A stretch of DNA of 64,000 nt from Belliella alkalica (GCF_022549785.1 NZ_JAKZGO010000009.1:1-64000), one strand, 5' to 3'. Counted from the first letter of the stretch, positions 1 to 8,099 are shown. The notes: a model not told the origin generated them from the letters alone. Translations and numbers: made by a program.

Positions 1-1
1 C

Positions 2-26
2 GTATCCGTCCGAGGAACCCCATCTT
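2..26 (+). repeat. IS66 left terminal inverted repeat
   Basis: This 25-bp end pairs with the reverse complement of 2305-2329 at 23 of 25 positions; the two differing bases are adjacent (GG against TA). Confidence 0.92.
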
Positions 27-39
27 GTATGGGATGATT

Positions 40-1557
40 TTATTTAGGTTGGTATTCTTCCCAGTTTGATGGGAGAAGTTGATAAAGGTCTTTTTGCTTG
101 TGGGATTGGATTCTTTCGAACACGTCCTTGAGCCAATCGAACTCGTTGATTTTATTCTTTTTGCAACTTGCCATGAAGGAGTACATAGCCGCTGCCATTT
201 CGGCTGCCTGATGGGATCCGGCAAAAAGATAAGCTTTTCTACCTACCGCCAACGGTCTTACTGCATTTTCAACTAAGTTGTTGTCGATTTCCATCTGCCC
301 GTGCAAGGCGTATGCACTTAATCCAGCCCATCTTTTGTGGGCATAAGCTATAGCTTGTCCCATCGGACTTTTAGGTCTGTAGCTATACTGCTTTTCTTCC
401 AGCCAGTTTCCGAGGTTTTCTAGAATGGGTTCCGCATGTTCCTTTCTCAATGCTGTCCGTTGTTGCCACCCCATTGAATCATCCCGCATCTTCGCTTCCA
501 GAAGATAGAGTTTCTGGATTTCGTCGAGTATATAATTAGCCTGTTTTTCATCGTCCTTTACAGCATCCACAAACTTCCGTCTGGCATGCGCCATACAGAA
601 AGTCAGATGGATATCCGGATGATCTCCAAAAAGTGAATCATAGACTGCAAAACCATCAGTTTGGATGATACCCCTAAAGTCCGCAAGCATTTTCTTGGGA
701 CCTGACTGATCCCTGCCTTTTTGGTAATCGAATAATACAAGCCTGTCCACAGGGGAATGATAAAGCCACATGTACCCCTGATGGATATTGTTTTTGTGGT
801 CCCTGTCCTGGACTTTTATCGGTGTTTCATCTACCTGGAGATATTTTTGGTTGACCACAATCAGCCGAAGCAGTTCCCAAAGTGGTTTGAGATGATTCCA
901 GCCTTTCATGATCCAATCCGATGCACTCGAAGCGGGGATGCGTACACCCATTTTGGAGTATTTATCTATCTGTCTGTGGAGTGGCATCCCATAGACGTAT
1001 TTGTCAACAGTCATCTGGGCGATTACCGACTCGGATGGAATCCCTTTTTCTATCACCCTATCAGGAAGCACCCCGATAATGATGCCTTCACCGTTGGATC
1101 GGGCATACTTAGGGCGGATATAACGCTTTACATAGAATGATGCAGGGACTACCTCAAGCACTTCAGTCACTTCTTCCCCTATTCTCACGCAGTCTTCTGT
1201 AGATTCGGATGGCTCGATCACCACATCTTCTCTTCTAAGTTCTTCGGGAAGGGACATACGCCCTGAACCTTTCGACCTTTTCTTCGGAGTGGGCTTTTCG
1301 GTCACAGGTATAGATTCAGAAAGTTCTTCCTGTACTGATCTGGTGGTACCAAGTTCAAAAAGTCCCAACTGGTCATCTCCCACATTGTTTGTGCGTTTCT
1401 CACTCTTAAATCCAAAAAGATGTCTGCGGAGTTTGTCGAGTTCGAACTGCTGGTCTGAGATAATCTCTTCTTTTTTCAGCAGGTTTTCTTCTTTTTCAGA
1501 TATAGTCAACAGGGCTTCTTCGTACAGCTTTTTGTAGTCTTTTTCCCCGTTTTCCAT
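40..1557 (-). CDS. tnpC: IS66 family transposase TnpC
   Basis: This 505-residue protein is the catalytic transposase of the IS66 element. An N-terminal coiled coil (about residues 7-50, LLKKEEIISDQQFELDKLRR) is followed by the family's DNA-binding region and the DDE catalytic core. The likely catalytic residues are D243 (in QVDETPIKV), D301 (in QTDGFAVYD) and E430 (in NNLVENAVRP), with the usual order and spacing. The zinc-finger cysteines of proteobacterial IS66 transposases are mostly absent, a state also common in Bacteroidota copies. Length is normal for the family and no frameshift is visible. It is the last gene of the element, 73 bp after tnpB. Confidence 0.96.
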   Translation of the reverse strand: MENGEKDYKKLYEEALLTISEKEENLLKKEEIISDQQFELDKLRRHLFGFKSEKRTNNVGDDQLGLFELGTTRSVQEELSESIPVTEKPTPKKRSKGSGRMSLPEELRREDVVIEPSESTEDCVRIGEEVTEVLEVVPASFYVKRYIRPKYARSNGEGIIIGVLPDRVIEKGIPSESVIAQMTVDKYVYGMPLHRQIDKYSKMGVRIPASSASDWIMKGWNHLKPLWELLRLIVVNQKYLQVDETPIKVQDRDHKNNIHQGYMWLYHSPVDRLVLFDYQKGRDQSGPKKMLADFRGIIQTDGFAVYDSLFGDHPDIHLTFCMAHARRKFVDAVKDDEKQANYILDEIQKLYLLEAKMRDDSMGWQQRTALRKEHAEPILENLGNWLEEKQYSYRPKSPMGQAIAYAHKRWAGLSAYALHGQMEIDNNLVENAVRPLAVGRKAYLFAGSHQAAEMAAAMYSFMASCKKNKINEFDWLKDVFERIQSHKQKDLYQLLPSNWEEYQPK

Positions 1558-1630
1558 GAGATAAAGATACTGAAAAAAGTGGTTTTAGATACATTTTGAG
1601 GCTGTTTTTATACTCAAAAAAGAACTTTTT

Positions 1631-1978
1631 TTAAGTTCTTTTTAACGCATCATAGCGCTTTCTGTAGCTCACCGATTCAAGCCTTACCCCCTGTAAGAGG
1701 AGGCTCAATTGACTGCTCGTAATTGAGTTTTCAGAGAGTATTGGGCGCTCAAAAGTCCCTTTCTCGAGCTTTTTGATGTACATGGCAAAACCGTCCCTAT
1801 CCCACTGAAGGATCCGGATCTGGTTTGATCGTTTGCCAATAAAAACAAAAACATCCCCATTCATCGGGTCAAAGCCAAGTTTGTTGCGGACCAACCCAGC
1901 AAGAGAGTTGATCCCGAAACGCATGTCGGTTGGTTCTTTGTACATAAAGTATCTTGTAGAACTCGATAGTGCAAGCAT
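1631..1978 (-). CDS. tnpB: IS66 accessory protein TnpB
   Basis: This 115-residue protein matches IS66 Orf2/TnpB, with the family pattern YKEPTDMRFGINSLAGLV near the N-terminus and DVFVFIGKRSNQIRIL in the middle. TnpB is needed for transposition of IS66 elements that carry it, although its biochemical role is not settled. Its ATG overlaps the tnpA stop codon as TAATG at 1976-1980, so translation is probably coupled. Confidence 0.95.
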   Translation of the reverse strand: MLALSSSTRYFMYKEPTDMRFGINSLAGLVRNKLGFDPMNGDVFVFIGKRSNQIRILQWDRDGFAMYIKKLEKGTFERPILSENSITSSQLSLLLQGVRLESVSYRKRYDALKRT

Positions 1979-2271
1979 TAAACAAGCTTTTTGATCGATT
2001 CGACATCAACCTTTCCGAAGAACTCAATACTAACTCCCGAAGGATAATTGATTTTGAGAATAGGTTCTTTCTGAAAAACCATCTCAGGGTTGACCAAAGA
2101 AAAACCTGAATCAAAAGGAGAGTTATCCTGTTGCCCTTCAAACTTCCTGCACCAATAATAAAAAGATACTCTTGAAATACCTGCTTCTGATGCAAATGCA
2201 GCTTTGCTTAGTCCTGATCCCTGCCACTTGGTGAACAGCTTGTAATATTCGTCGTTGCTAATCTTTTTCAT
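1978..2271 (-). CDS. tnpA: IS66 accessory protein TnpA
   Basis: This 97-residue protein is the first gene of the IS66 element. A helix-turn-helix can be read in its first half (LSKAAFASEAGISRVSFYYW, about residues 19-38), as in TnpA/Orf1 proteins of the family. It ends by overlapping the tnpB start codon. The rest of the protein shows no separate domain that I recognise. Confidence 0.9.
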   Translation of the reverse strand: MKKISNDEYYKLFTKWQGSGLSKAAFASEAGISRVSFYYWCRKFEGQQDNSPFDSGFSLVNPEMVFQKEPILKINYPSGVSIEFFGKVDVESIKKLV

Positions 2272-2304
2272 GACGCAAGATTACAACCCAAACAGTAATT
2301 AGAA

Positions 2305-2329
2305 AAGATGGGGTTTATCGGACGGATAC
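2305..2329 (-). repeat. IS66 right terminal inverted repeat
   Basis: This is the partner of 2-26. It lies upstream of tnpA, and reading through it adds nine element-encoded residues to the end of the interrupted host gene. Confidence 0.92.
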
Positions 2330-2853
2330 TGCAAAGCCGAATCCTCCTGTGCCAAAGCATTAAACATAACTTTTCTTGTAGCATAAACATAGCTTAGAAT
2401 TCTTTTTTGAAGACCCGTGTCTTTAATAGTTTTGGCATATGATATAGCCTCTTTATTTCGCTGAAGTGATAAATTGATAAATCCTAATTGATAATAATAT
2501 TGAGAATATTCTTGGTGAAATAATGATTTCAAATAGTTGTTATCTATCAAATCTATAGATTTCTCAATCTTTTGGAGATAAGAATAACTCTCATCAAATC
2601 TCCCAGATGCCCATAAAACATTTGCTAAATGTATCTGAGACCAAATCCTTAATTCTAAATCTGATTGAGCTTCCTTACTACCTAAGACATCAAGTAAATA
2701 AACAGTTGCCTTTTCAAAATCAACAGAATTCCTTATTAATAAATACTCCTCTTGTATGCTTTCATAGCCAGTTGTTTTTGAAAAACACTCCACTGTGTGG
2801 ATAAAAAACAATACTCCAATCAAAAAAAATAAAACAAAATAATACTTAATCAT
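2330..2853 (-). pseudogene. TPR-containing secreted/membrane protein gene, cut by the IS66 element
   Basis: About 175 codons of host sequence remain. The product begins with a hydrophobic signal or anchor segment (YYFVLFFLIGVLFFIHTVEC) and continues with helical repeats resembling tetratricopeptide repeats (for example WSQIHLANVLWASGRFDESY and YYQLGFINLSLQRNKEAISY). The frame then enters the IS end, which adds nine foreign residues and a stop at 2299. The remaining 3' part lies left of the window. In Bacteroidota, signal-anchored TPR proteins of this type often carry a C-terminal DNA-binding or kinase domain, so this may have been a regulator; that is inference. Confidence 0.75.
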
Positions 2854-3370
2854 ATAAACATTGGGTAAATTAGCAGGACTTAAAATAAGTAGAAAAAACT
2901 ATTTTTCAAAACATTTGATTACATGTTACTCATTATAATGTACAAAGATTAAAATGAAGGGTAGATTATCTCATCATTCCCTCTTTATCTTTTTATAAAA
3001 AATAATTCAGCTAGCTTTTTTAATAACAAGACAATACATATGATTAATATTTAAAGTATAGAAAATCAACCTTTGTATCATATAACAATTAAAATAATCG
3101 AATTAGATCCTAATTTAATTTATAAAAGAGTTTTAACTTTTTCTTATTTGCAAAAATAAGAAAAATCATGAAATTCAGAAATCTGTATGCAAACGTGATA
3201 CCGAAAAAAAAATAAAACACAATCTTAAGGTTTCTGATTAACAAAATGAATTGATGACAAGCCCCATATTTCTGCATGGTTAAATGAAATAAAGAATACC
3301 TGTAGTGACAAGATGAATAAAAAGTATAAAATCATACAAAAGTGACATAAAATTCGCTTGTACAAATTAA

Positions 3371-3445
3371 TGGGGGCTTCTATATCTAAAAGGAAAAAGT
3401 ATTCCATCACCCTTGGAATATGCCTAAAAAATGTCGAAGCCCCCA
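3371..3445. repeat. Inverted repeat with 10-bp arms
   Basis: TGGGGGCTTC at 3371-3380 is matched by its exact complement at 3436-3445, with 55 bases between. The GC-rich arms stand out in a region of very low GC. No T-run follows, so a simple terminator is unlikely. Confidence 0.45.
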
Positions 3446-3840
3446 AAATCTTGATACATGTTAACTACACAAACTGTATTTCTATTTATGATTCAAAATA
3501 TTTTTATAGTTTATTGGTATGATTCAGACAACATAAACTTTCCCACCTCACTATTACAAATATTTCAAGCATTTATATTTACAAACACCAATAATATTAC
3601 CTAATTACTTAAACTATTACAAGCAACAAAAGTATTTTTTTTAGCCACAGAATACAATTTTAGAACTACTCAAAACTACTTAAAAGAAAAGATCTAAATA
3701 AAAAATGTTGATAGAAATTCATTAATTCACATACTCCTGAAATAATACTGAGCACTTTTAATTTAAAAATAGATTCATTTTTTGTTGTAAAAACTTATAA
3801 ATGTTAAACTTTGATTGTTTATTTATCGAAAATTCATTTT

Positions 3841-4032
3841 ATGTATATCCGCACTCTTACCTGTAGCCAAACAAATTGATATAGCTTAAGTCAATTGATG
3901 CACTAATAGCTATTCAACCAATAACCCTCTTACACTACACCTAAGTTCACAGGCATGGCGTAAATAACGATTAACCATATGTTTTATCTTATCCGAAAAT
4001 TCATCTGCTTAAGTCATTGAGGATAATCACTC
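3841..4032 (+). repeat. Dispersed intergenic repeat, copy 1
   Basis: The segment at 3845-3905 aligns at roughly 80% with 39967-40028, sharing TGTAGCCAAA-type and AAATTGATA blocks and ending in ATGCACTA. The following 100 bp also resemble the second half of that copy and end in a GAGGATAATCACT motif. Shorter relatives occur at 6076, 32968, 37252 and 63624. Confidence 0.6.
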
Positions 4033-4131
4033 AAAAGCATAAAACCATTTTAAACATCAATATCGTTCGTTCAATTTTTAAACCTATTTGACTTAATACG
4101 CTAATCTTAAAAATGTTTCATCGTATCTTTT

Positions 4132-4139
4132 TACCTTTG
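4132..4139 (+). promoter_or_regulatory. Bacteroidota -7 promoter box (TACCTTTG)
   Basis: TACCTTTG matches the TAnnTTTG consensus of the primary sigma factor in this phylum and lies 25 bp before the ATG at 4165. No good -33 element is seen. Confidence 0.6.
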
Positions 4140-4164
4140 AAAAATCAAATCATAAACAATAAAA

Positions 4165-4392
4165 ATGAATAAGCTCTCAAAGTATTTTAAAAGAACTTTT
4201 GACGATTATAAAGTTCTTGTACAAGTTAATCCGCAGGATTGGACAGGCATAGAGCTGATTGTACATCCTGATGGTAAAATTGAAAAAACGGAAATGCAAT
4301 TTGATGAAGAGGTATTCGAAGATTTGGCAGTAGATGAATTTGAGGAGAATGGTGCTTTGGAATTTAATTTGTATCTCAAAGGAGTAAATTAA
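4165..4392 (+). CDS. Small conserved acidic protein of unknown function
   Basis: The 75-residue product has a basic N-terminus (NKLSKYFKRTFDDYK) and an acidic C-terminal half. I recognise it only as the type of small conserved hypothetical protein found in Cytophagales; no domain can be named. A -7 box lies 25 bp upstream and a strong stem-loop follows at 4422-4454, so it is probably a single-gene transcript. Codon use and reading frame look real, and the middle (QDWTGIELIVHPDGKIEKTE) reads like a beta-rich fold. Confidence 0.75.
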   Translation: MNKLSKYFKRTFDDYKVLVQVNPQDWTGIELIVHPDGKIEKTEMQFDEEVFEDLAVDEFEENGALEFNLYLKGVN

Positions 4393-4421
4393 AAAAACTT
4401 TAAAATTCAGTATTTCACAAA

Positions 4422-4454
4422 AAAGCCTGACAACATTCAGATTTATCAGGCTTT
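4422..4454. terminator. Stem-loop terminator between convergent genes
   Basis: AAAGCCTGA (4422-4430) pairs exactly with TCAGGCTTT (4446-4454). The A-rich left flank and T-rich right flank suit termination from both directions, for the gene ending at 4392 and the opposite gene ending at 4481. Confidence 0.75.
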
Positions 4455-4480
4455 CTTGTGAAGGGTGACTTTAGATTTTA

Positions 4481-4771
4481 TTATTCATTATTATTTTCAT
4501 TTCTAGGCTGCTGTGGCATCCATGCTGGAACCATTTCTCTTTCTTCTAATTTGATTAATTTGCTATCCTCAAATGTAGCAAGAACATAGAAAGTTTCTCC
4601 TCTATTGACTCTGTATGTTGTAAATTCCCCATCTAAACTACTCAAAACAGCACTTTTGTTTTGTCTTAAGAATTGCCTTTCCGACATTCCTTTAGAAAAC
4701 TCTGCCCTTGGACCAAAAACAGTACATGATCCTAATAATAAAGCTAACGCTAAAACAATTGTATACTTCAT
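4481..4771 (-). CDS. Small lipoprotein of unknown function
   Basis: The 96-residue product starts with a type II signal peptide (MKYTIVLALALLLGSC) whose lipobox LLGSC places the lipidated cysteine at residue 16. I chose the ATG at 4771 because a 15-codon upstream extension would put extra residues before the signal peptide. The mature part contains a short beta-type segment (EFTTYRVNRGETFYVLATFE) and ends in a Pro/Asn-rich tail. It resembles small SmpA/BamE-like lipoproteins in size and in the SERQFLRQN segment, but I cannot assign it. It is probably attached to a membrane facing the periplasm. Confidence 0.8.
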   Translation of the reverse strand: MKYTIVLALALLLGSCTVFGPRAEFSKGMSERQFLRQNKSAVLSSLDGEFTTYRVNRGETFYVLATFEDSKLIKLEEREMVPAWMPQQPRNENNNE

Positions 4772-4878
4772 AATCTTAGTTTGTTTATTTACTGAAATGC
4801 ACAAATATACTGCCACATTTTTTTAGACTGAAAATAAGCATATTAACAAACAGTTGTAACTAATTAGTCCCAACTTTC

Positions 4879-4908
4879 TTGGAATGGAGTAATTTTAAAC
4901 TACCTTTG
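4879..4908 (+). promoter_or_regulatory. Promoter of the SRP RNA gene
   Basis: TTG at 4879-4881 and TACCTTTG at 4901-4908 are separated by 19 bp, which fits the -33/-7 layout of Bacteroidota promoters. Transcription would start close to the 5' end of the RNA at about 4913. Confidence 0.75.
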
Positions 4909-4912
4909 TATC

Positions 4913-4992
4913 GGCGGTACGACCAGCTCCTGCTGAATCCCCCAGGTCCGGAAGGAAGCAAGGGTAGGCGGTCGTAGCGGTGCGATACCGCC
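4913..4992 (+). ncRNA. ffs: Signal recognition particle RNA, small bacterial type (4.5S-like)
   Basis: The RNA is about 80 nt. Its ends pair (GGCGGTA at 4913-4919 with TACCGCC at 4986-4992), and the apical part holds the conserved SRP domain IV signature CAGGTCCGGAAGGAAGCA, which includes the GGAA tetraloop and the Ffh-binding internal loop. A T-run from 4994 gives termination. It has no Alu domain, as in most Gram-negative bacteria. Confidence 0.95.
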
Positions 4993-5001
4993 TCTTTTTT
5001 T
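4993..5001 (+). terminator. T-run ending the SRP RNA
   Basis: The terminal stem of the SRP RNA is followed directly by CTTTTTTT, so the RNA stem itself probably serves as terminator. Confidence 0.6.
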
Positions 5002-5064
5002 ATCCTTTCCTTAAAATTCCCCTCAAATTTATTTCAGTATTAAATCTCTTCCTTTCTCTGTGGG

Positions 5065-5215
5065 AGGAAAAGTCAAAATGACTTCTAAGTCACATCGATC
5101 CCGAAAGGATTCTTAAGGGAGTTCTTGTTGCATATTTGAAACAGGAATGTGTATATTAAAATTGGAGTATGAAATTCGGTACTAGATTTCTCCCTATTGT
5201 CGAAATGACTACTAA
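5065..5215. repeat. Short imperfect repeat pair
   Basis: The motif AAATGACTNCTAAGTCA occurs twice between the SRP RNA gene and the next gene, near 5077 and near 5203. The flanks (TCTCCCTATTGTCGAAATGAC) look like dispersed intergenic repeats common in Bacteroidota genomes. No coding sequence is visible here. Confidence 0.45.
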
Positions 5216-5248
5216 GTCAAGAAAGGTCTCACAAGAGCATTGCTTGTA

Positions 5249-5989
5249 TCACCCTTTCTTATCTCTTACATAGATCAATTTAAATCTTCCTTTTTGATTT
5301 TCCCTTTGTTCAACTTCAAATCTATCAATGGAAGATATCAATGGTGTCAATTTCTGAAAACCGTAATTTCTAGAATCAAAATTTGGTTGCTTTTTCTGAA
5401 GTAGGTTACCGATATCACCCATAAATGCCCAACCTTCATCATCAGCCAAATCACCAATCGTAGAAGCAATCAACCTGATCAATTTAGGGTTTATCTTATC
5501 AACTTGAGGAGCTGGTGTTTTCTGGTCTTTCTGTTCCTCCTGATTATCTGATTGAGTTCGGAGGATTTCGAGATAAATAAATTTGTCGCAGGCTACTATA
5601 AATGGTTCTGGCGTTTTCTTTTCCCCAATTCCAATTACAGTCATTCCTGCCTCTCTAAGTCTAGTAGCAAGTTTGGTAAAATCACTGTCACTGGAAACAA
5701 GACAAAAACCATTTACTTTCTCCGAATAAAGAATATCCATGGCATCAATAATCATTGCTGAATCAGTAGCATTTTTCCCAGTTGTATAGCCATACTGTTG
5801 AATTGGATTGATCGCATTTTCGAGCAAAACATTTTTCCACTTACCAAGATGCGGTTTGGTCCAATCACCATATATTCTTTTGATTGTAGGATTTCCATAT
5901 TTGGCAATCTCTTCCATCATTTCCTTGACTTGACCAGATGGGATATTGTCTGCATCAATTAATACCGCAATCTTTATATCAGTATTCAT
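5249..5989 (-). CDS. NYN domain protein with C-terminal OST-HTH/LOTUS domain (putative RNase)
   Basis: The 246-residue protein has an N-terminal NYN (PIN-like) nuclease domain, residues 5-140, with the metal-site aspartates of the family: D12 and D14 in LIDADNIPSG, D76 in NATDSAM, and D101/D103 in SSDSDFTKLA. A linker rich in Gln and Lys leads to a C-terminal OST-HTH/LOTUS RNA-binding domain, about 166-241. Such proteins (LabA/limkain-b1 type) are thought to cut structured or G-quadruplex RNA in the cytoplasm, but the substrate here is unknown. A TATATTTG box at 6024-6031 lies about 35 bp upstream. It stands alone on the minus strand. Confidence 0.9.
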   Translation of the reverse strand: MNTDIKIAVLIDADNIPSGQVKEMMEEIAKYGNPTIKRIYGDWTKPHLGKWKNVLLENAINPIQQYGYTTGKNATDSAMIIDAMDILYSEKVNGFCLVSSDSDFTKLATRLREAGMTVIGIGEKKTPEPFIVACDKFIYLEILRTQSDNQEEQKDQKTPAPQVDKINPKLIRLIASTIGDLADDEGWAFMGDIGNLLQKKQPNFDSRNYGFQKLTPLISSIDRFEVEQRENQKGRFKLIYVRDKKG

Positions 5990-6023
5990 ATTTGTTTTTT
6001 TGGCTTTGCTCTTTGATAAAAAT

Positions 6024-6031
6024 CAAATATA
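6024..6031 (-). promoter_or_regulatory. -7 box (TATATTTG) for the NYN gene
   Basis: On the minus strand TATATTTG matches TAnnTTTG and sits 35 bp before the ATG at 5989. Confidence 0.55.
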
Positions 6032-6075
6032 CACAAAGCATAGCTTTGGATACCCCATAAACTTGAAAACCTATG

Positions 6076-6095
6076 ATGATTATCCGCTTCCTTGC
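6076..6095 (+). repeat. Dispersed intergenic repeat, copy 4 (short)
   Basis: ATGATTATCCGCTTCCTTGC matches the left end of the repeat family. A small hairpin (CTTCCTT with AAGGAAG) follows. The rest of the unit is missing or too diverged to align by eye. Confidence 0.45.
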
Positions 6096-6221
6096 AAAGA
6101 ATGAAGGAAGCAAACCATCTTGTTAGAGATAATCTGAAACTCTTAATTGATGAGAATCGAAGAGAATGGAAAATCTATCGTTGGAAAAACTTTGATGGCT
6201 TATAGAAAAGAAGTAAATAGG

Positions 6222-6261
6222 AAAGAACCTTAAACCTAAATAAAGAACCTTAAACCTAAAT
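6222..6261. repeat. Exact 20-bp tandem duplication
   Basis: Two identical 20-bp units lie end to end at 6222-6241 and 6242-6261 in non-coding DNA between the NYN gene and the ybjQ-like gene. This looks like a recent slippage event. Confidence 0.8.
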
Positions 6262-6368
6262 TTTGGTTTTCCCACTTTTATATTTAGAAATAAAATTGAC
6301 TGTAAACACATTTTCAATTTTACTAATTTGTATTTTAGTTGCTTTATTAATCTTTAACTACTAATAAA

Positions 6369-6695
6369 ATGATCGTATCAACGACTCCTTCTTTGGAAGG
6401 ATATGAAATTACAGAATACTTAGGTATCGTATCTGGAGAAACTATAATTGGAGCAAATCTTTTCAAGGATTTTTTTGCAAGCATCACAGACATCGTCGGT
6501 GGACGATCTTCATCTTACGAAAGGGTTCTTCGCGAGGCAAAATCTATCGCATTGTCAGAAATGGAAATGCAGGCAAGAGCCTTTGGCGGGAATGCTGTCA
6601 TCGGGATCGATTTGGACTATGAAACAATCAGGGACGGAATGCTAATGGTAACTGCCAGTGGTACTGCTGTAAAAGTCAATAAGAAAGCTGTCTAA
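6369..6695 (+). CDS. YbjQ/UPF0145 family protein
   Basis: The 108-residue protein matches the YbjQ family (former DUF74, a heavy-metal-binding domain fold that forms pentamers) over its whole length. Diagnostic segments are the N-terminal [20 protein letters not shown], the [17 protein letters not shown] stretch near residues 74-90, and the C-terminal [11 protein letters not shown] strand. Its function in the cell is not established. It is followed by a clear terminator at 6729-6775 and appears to be transcribed alone. Confidence 0.93.
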   Translation: MIVSTTPSLEGYEITEYLGIVSGETIIGANLFKDFFASITDIVGGRSSSYERVLREAKSIALSEMEMQARAFGGNAVIGIDLDYETIRDGMLMVTASGTAVKVNKKAV

Positions 6696-6728
6696 ATGAT
6701 TTAAAACAGGAAGCAATACAGCCTAAAG

Positions 6729-6775
6729 CCCACAGTCAATTTTTAATTACAAAATTTGGCTGTGGGTATTTTTTT
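6729..6775 (+). terminator. Rho-independent terminator after the YbjQ gene
   Basis: CCCACAGTCAA (6729-6739) pairs with TTGGCTGTGGG (6756-6766) with one G-U pair, followed by a run of eight T bases. The A-rich left flank may also let it serve the opposite-strand gene that ends at 6783. Confidence 0.85.
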
Positions 6776-6782
6776 TGATGGT

Positions 6783-8036
6783 TTATACATTATGAATCCA
6801 CTGTAGCAGATAGCCACAAAGCAAAGCTCCATAAGTACCTACAGCATATCCCAATACTGCCATTAAAACCCCTACAGGAGCAAGAGAGGGATTGAAAGCT
6901 GATGCTACAATCGGTGCAGAAGCTGCGCCTCCAACATTTGCCTGTGAACCCACAGCCACAAAGAAGAACGGTGCTTTGATCAGGTAGGCTACCAGCAGCA
7001 TGATGACCACATGGAAAAGCATCCATAATATCCCTATCAAGAAAAGGATGGGGTTATCAAAGATAGCCATCAAGTCCATTTGCATCCCAATGGTCGCTAC
7101 CAAAACGTAAAGCATGACTGAACCCAATCGAGAAGCACCAGCGCCCTCCATCTCACGAGCTTTGGTAAATGAAAGAATCAGCCCCCCAGTGGTCGCAATA
7201 ACCACAATCCAGAAGAAGGTAGAGTTCAAAGAATACTGATTCAGCTGGGGATAATTTTCTCCAATAAAAGGTGCCAGATTATCTGCTACCAAATGTGCCA
7301 ATCCTGTAACTCCAAATCCAACTCCAAGAATCTTCATCGTATCTGCCATGGTTGGGATTTTCAAGATGCTATCACGGTACTTTTCAACTTTTTCCTGCAG
7401 CTCATGGATTGCAGAGCTGTCTGCTTTGAACAATTTATCTATTACTCCAGGTTTAGCTGCCCAGTAAAGCAAAACAGCCATCCAAACATTGGCTACTATC
7501 ACATCCACAGCGATCATTTGGGAAAACAAACTTGGACTTGCACCAAATATCTCCAACATGGCTGTTTGGTTTGCTCCTCCACCTATCCAACTCCCAGCAA
7601 TAGTAGATAATCCCCTCCATACTTCATCAGGCCCTACTCCACCCAAAATCTCCGGATAAACCAAAGAAATCACAAACAATGCCATGGGTCCTCCCAAAAT
7701 GATCCCTAAAGAACCTGCCAAAAACATAATCAGCGCTTTTGGTCCAAGTTTGATAATACCTTTGAAATCTATACTGAGCGTGAGCAACACAAGTGAAGTT
7801 GGAAGCAAATATCTTGAAGCCATAAAATACAACCCTGAATATTCTCCAGATATCACTCCAAATGAATTTAACAAGGCTGGAATAAAATAACATAGTAAAA
7901 TTGAAGGAACTACGCGATAAAACTTTTTGAAAAATGTATTTTCACTATTAGATGTTGAAAAAACCAATGCCAAAATAATCATCAGGATACCAAAAACTAC
8001 AGCATCATTGGTCAACAAAGGGATATTTTCTTCCAT
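6783..8036 (-). CDS. DUF819 family integral membrane protein (YjcL-like)
   Basis: The 417-residue protein has about ten to eleven hydrophobic segments and aligns in pattern with the DUF819 family. Recognisable family stretches are RYLLPTSLVLLTLSIDF near residue 75, GSWIGGGANQTAMLEIFG near 150, and GSQANVGGAASAPIVASAF in the last quarter. The two glycine/asparagine-rich re-entrant-like motifs recall secondary transporters, but no substrate is known. It sits 63 bp downstream of the Nudix gene on the same strand and may be co-transcribed with it. Confidence 0.9.
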   Translation of the reverse strand: MEENIPLLTNDAVVFGILMIILALVFSTSNSENTFFKKFYRVVPSILLCYFIPALLNSFGVISGEYSGLYFMASRYLLPTSLVLLTLSIDFKGIIKLGPKALIMFLAGSLGIILGGPMALFVISLVYPEILGGVGPDEVWRGLSTIAGSWIGGGANQTAMLEIFGASPSLFSQMIAVDVIVANVWMAVLLYWAAKPGVIDKLFKADSSAIHELQEKVEKYRDSILKIPTMADTMKILGVGFGVTGLAHLVADNLAPFIGENYPQLNQYSLNSTFFWIVVIATTGGLILSFTKAREMEGAGASRLGSVMLYVLVATIGMQMDLMAIFDNPILFLIGILWMLFHVVIMLLVAYLIKAPFFFVAVGSQANVGGAASAPIVASAFNPSLAPVGVLMAVLGYAVGTYGALLCGYLLQWIHNV

Positions 8037-8099
8037 TATATTTGGGGTTGATTGAATTACATAAATACACTAAATGCCCGAAAAGCCAAAAAAAACCAA

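Larger units (their letters stand above)
2..2329 (-). mobile_element. IS66-family insertion sequence, complete
   Basis: The element is 2328 bp with 25-bp terminal inverted repeats at 2-26 and 2305-2329 that differ at two adjacent positions; both ends begin GTATCCGTCCGA. It carries the three genes usual for the family (tnpA, tnpB, tnpC), all intact and in the same direction. The base just left of the element (C, position 1) equals the last base of the 8-bp right flank TGCAAAGC at 2330-2337, which fits the 8-bp target duplication known for IS66, but only one of eight bases is visible on the left. The three open frames and near-identical ends suggest a recent, possibly active copy. Confidence 0.93.
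2854..4131. other. Long AT-rich intergenic region
   Basis: I see no convincing gene in this stretch. A 73-codon frame at 3225-3446 on the minus strand lacks family features or a start context and is probably chance. A perfect 10-bp inverted repeat lies at 3371-3380 and 3436-3445, and a copy of the dispersed intergenic repeat begins at 3841. Confidence 0.6.

Noticed and set aside
757-1140. 127-codon plus-strand frame opposite the IS66 transposase
   Set aside because: It is a shadow of the tnpC frame; the minus-strand product has clear family motifs.
3225-3446. 73-codon minus-strand frame in the long AT-rich gap
   Set aside because: Composition is that of translated AT-rich DNA, with no promoter, start context or recognisable family, and it spans the inverted repeat at 3371-3445.
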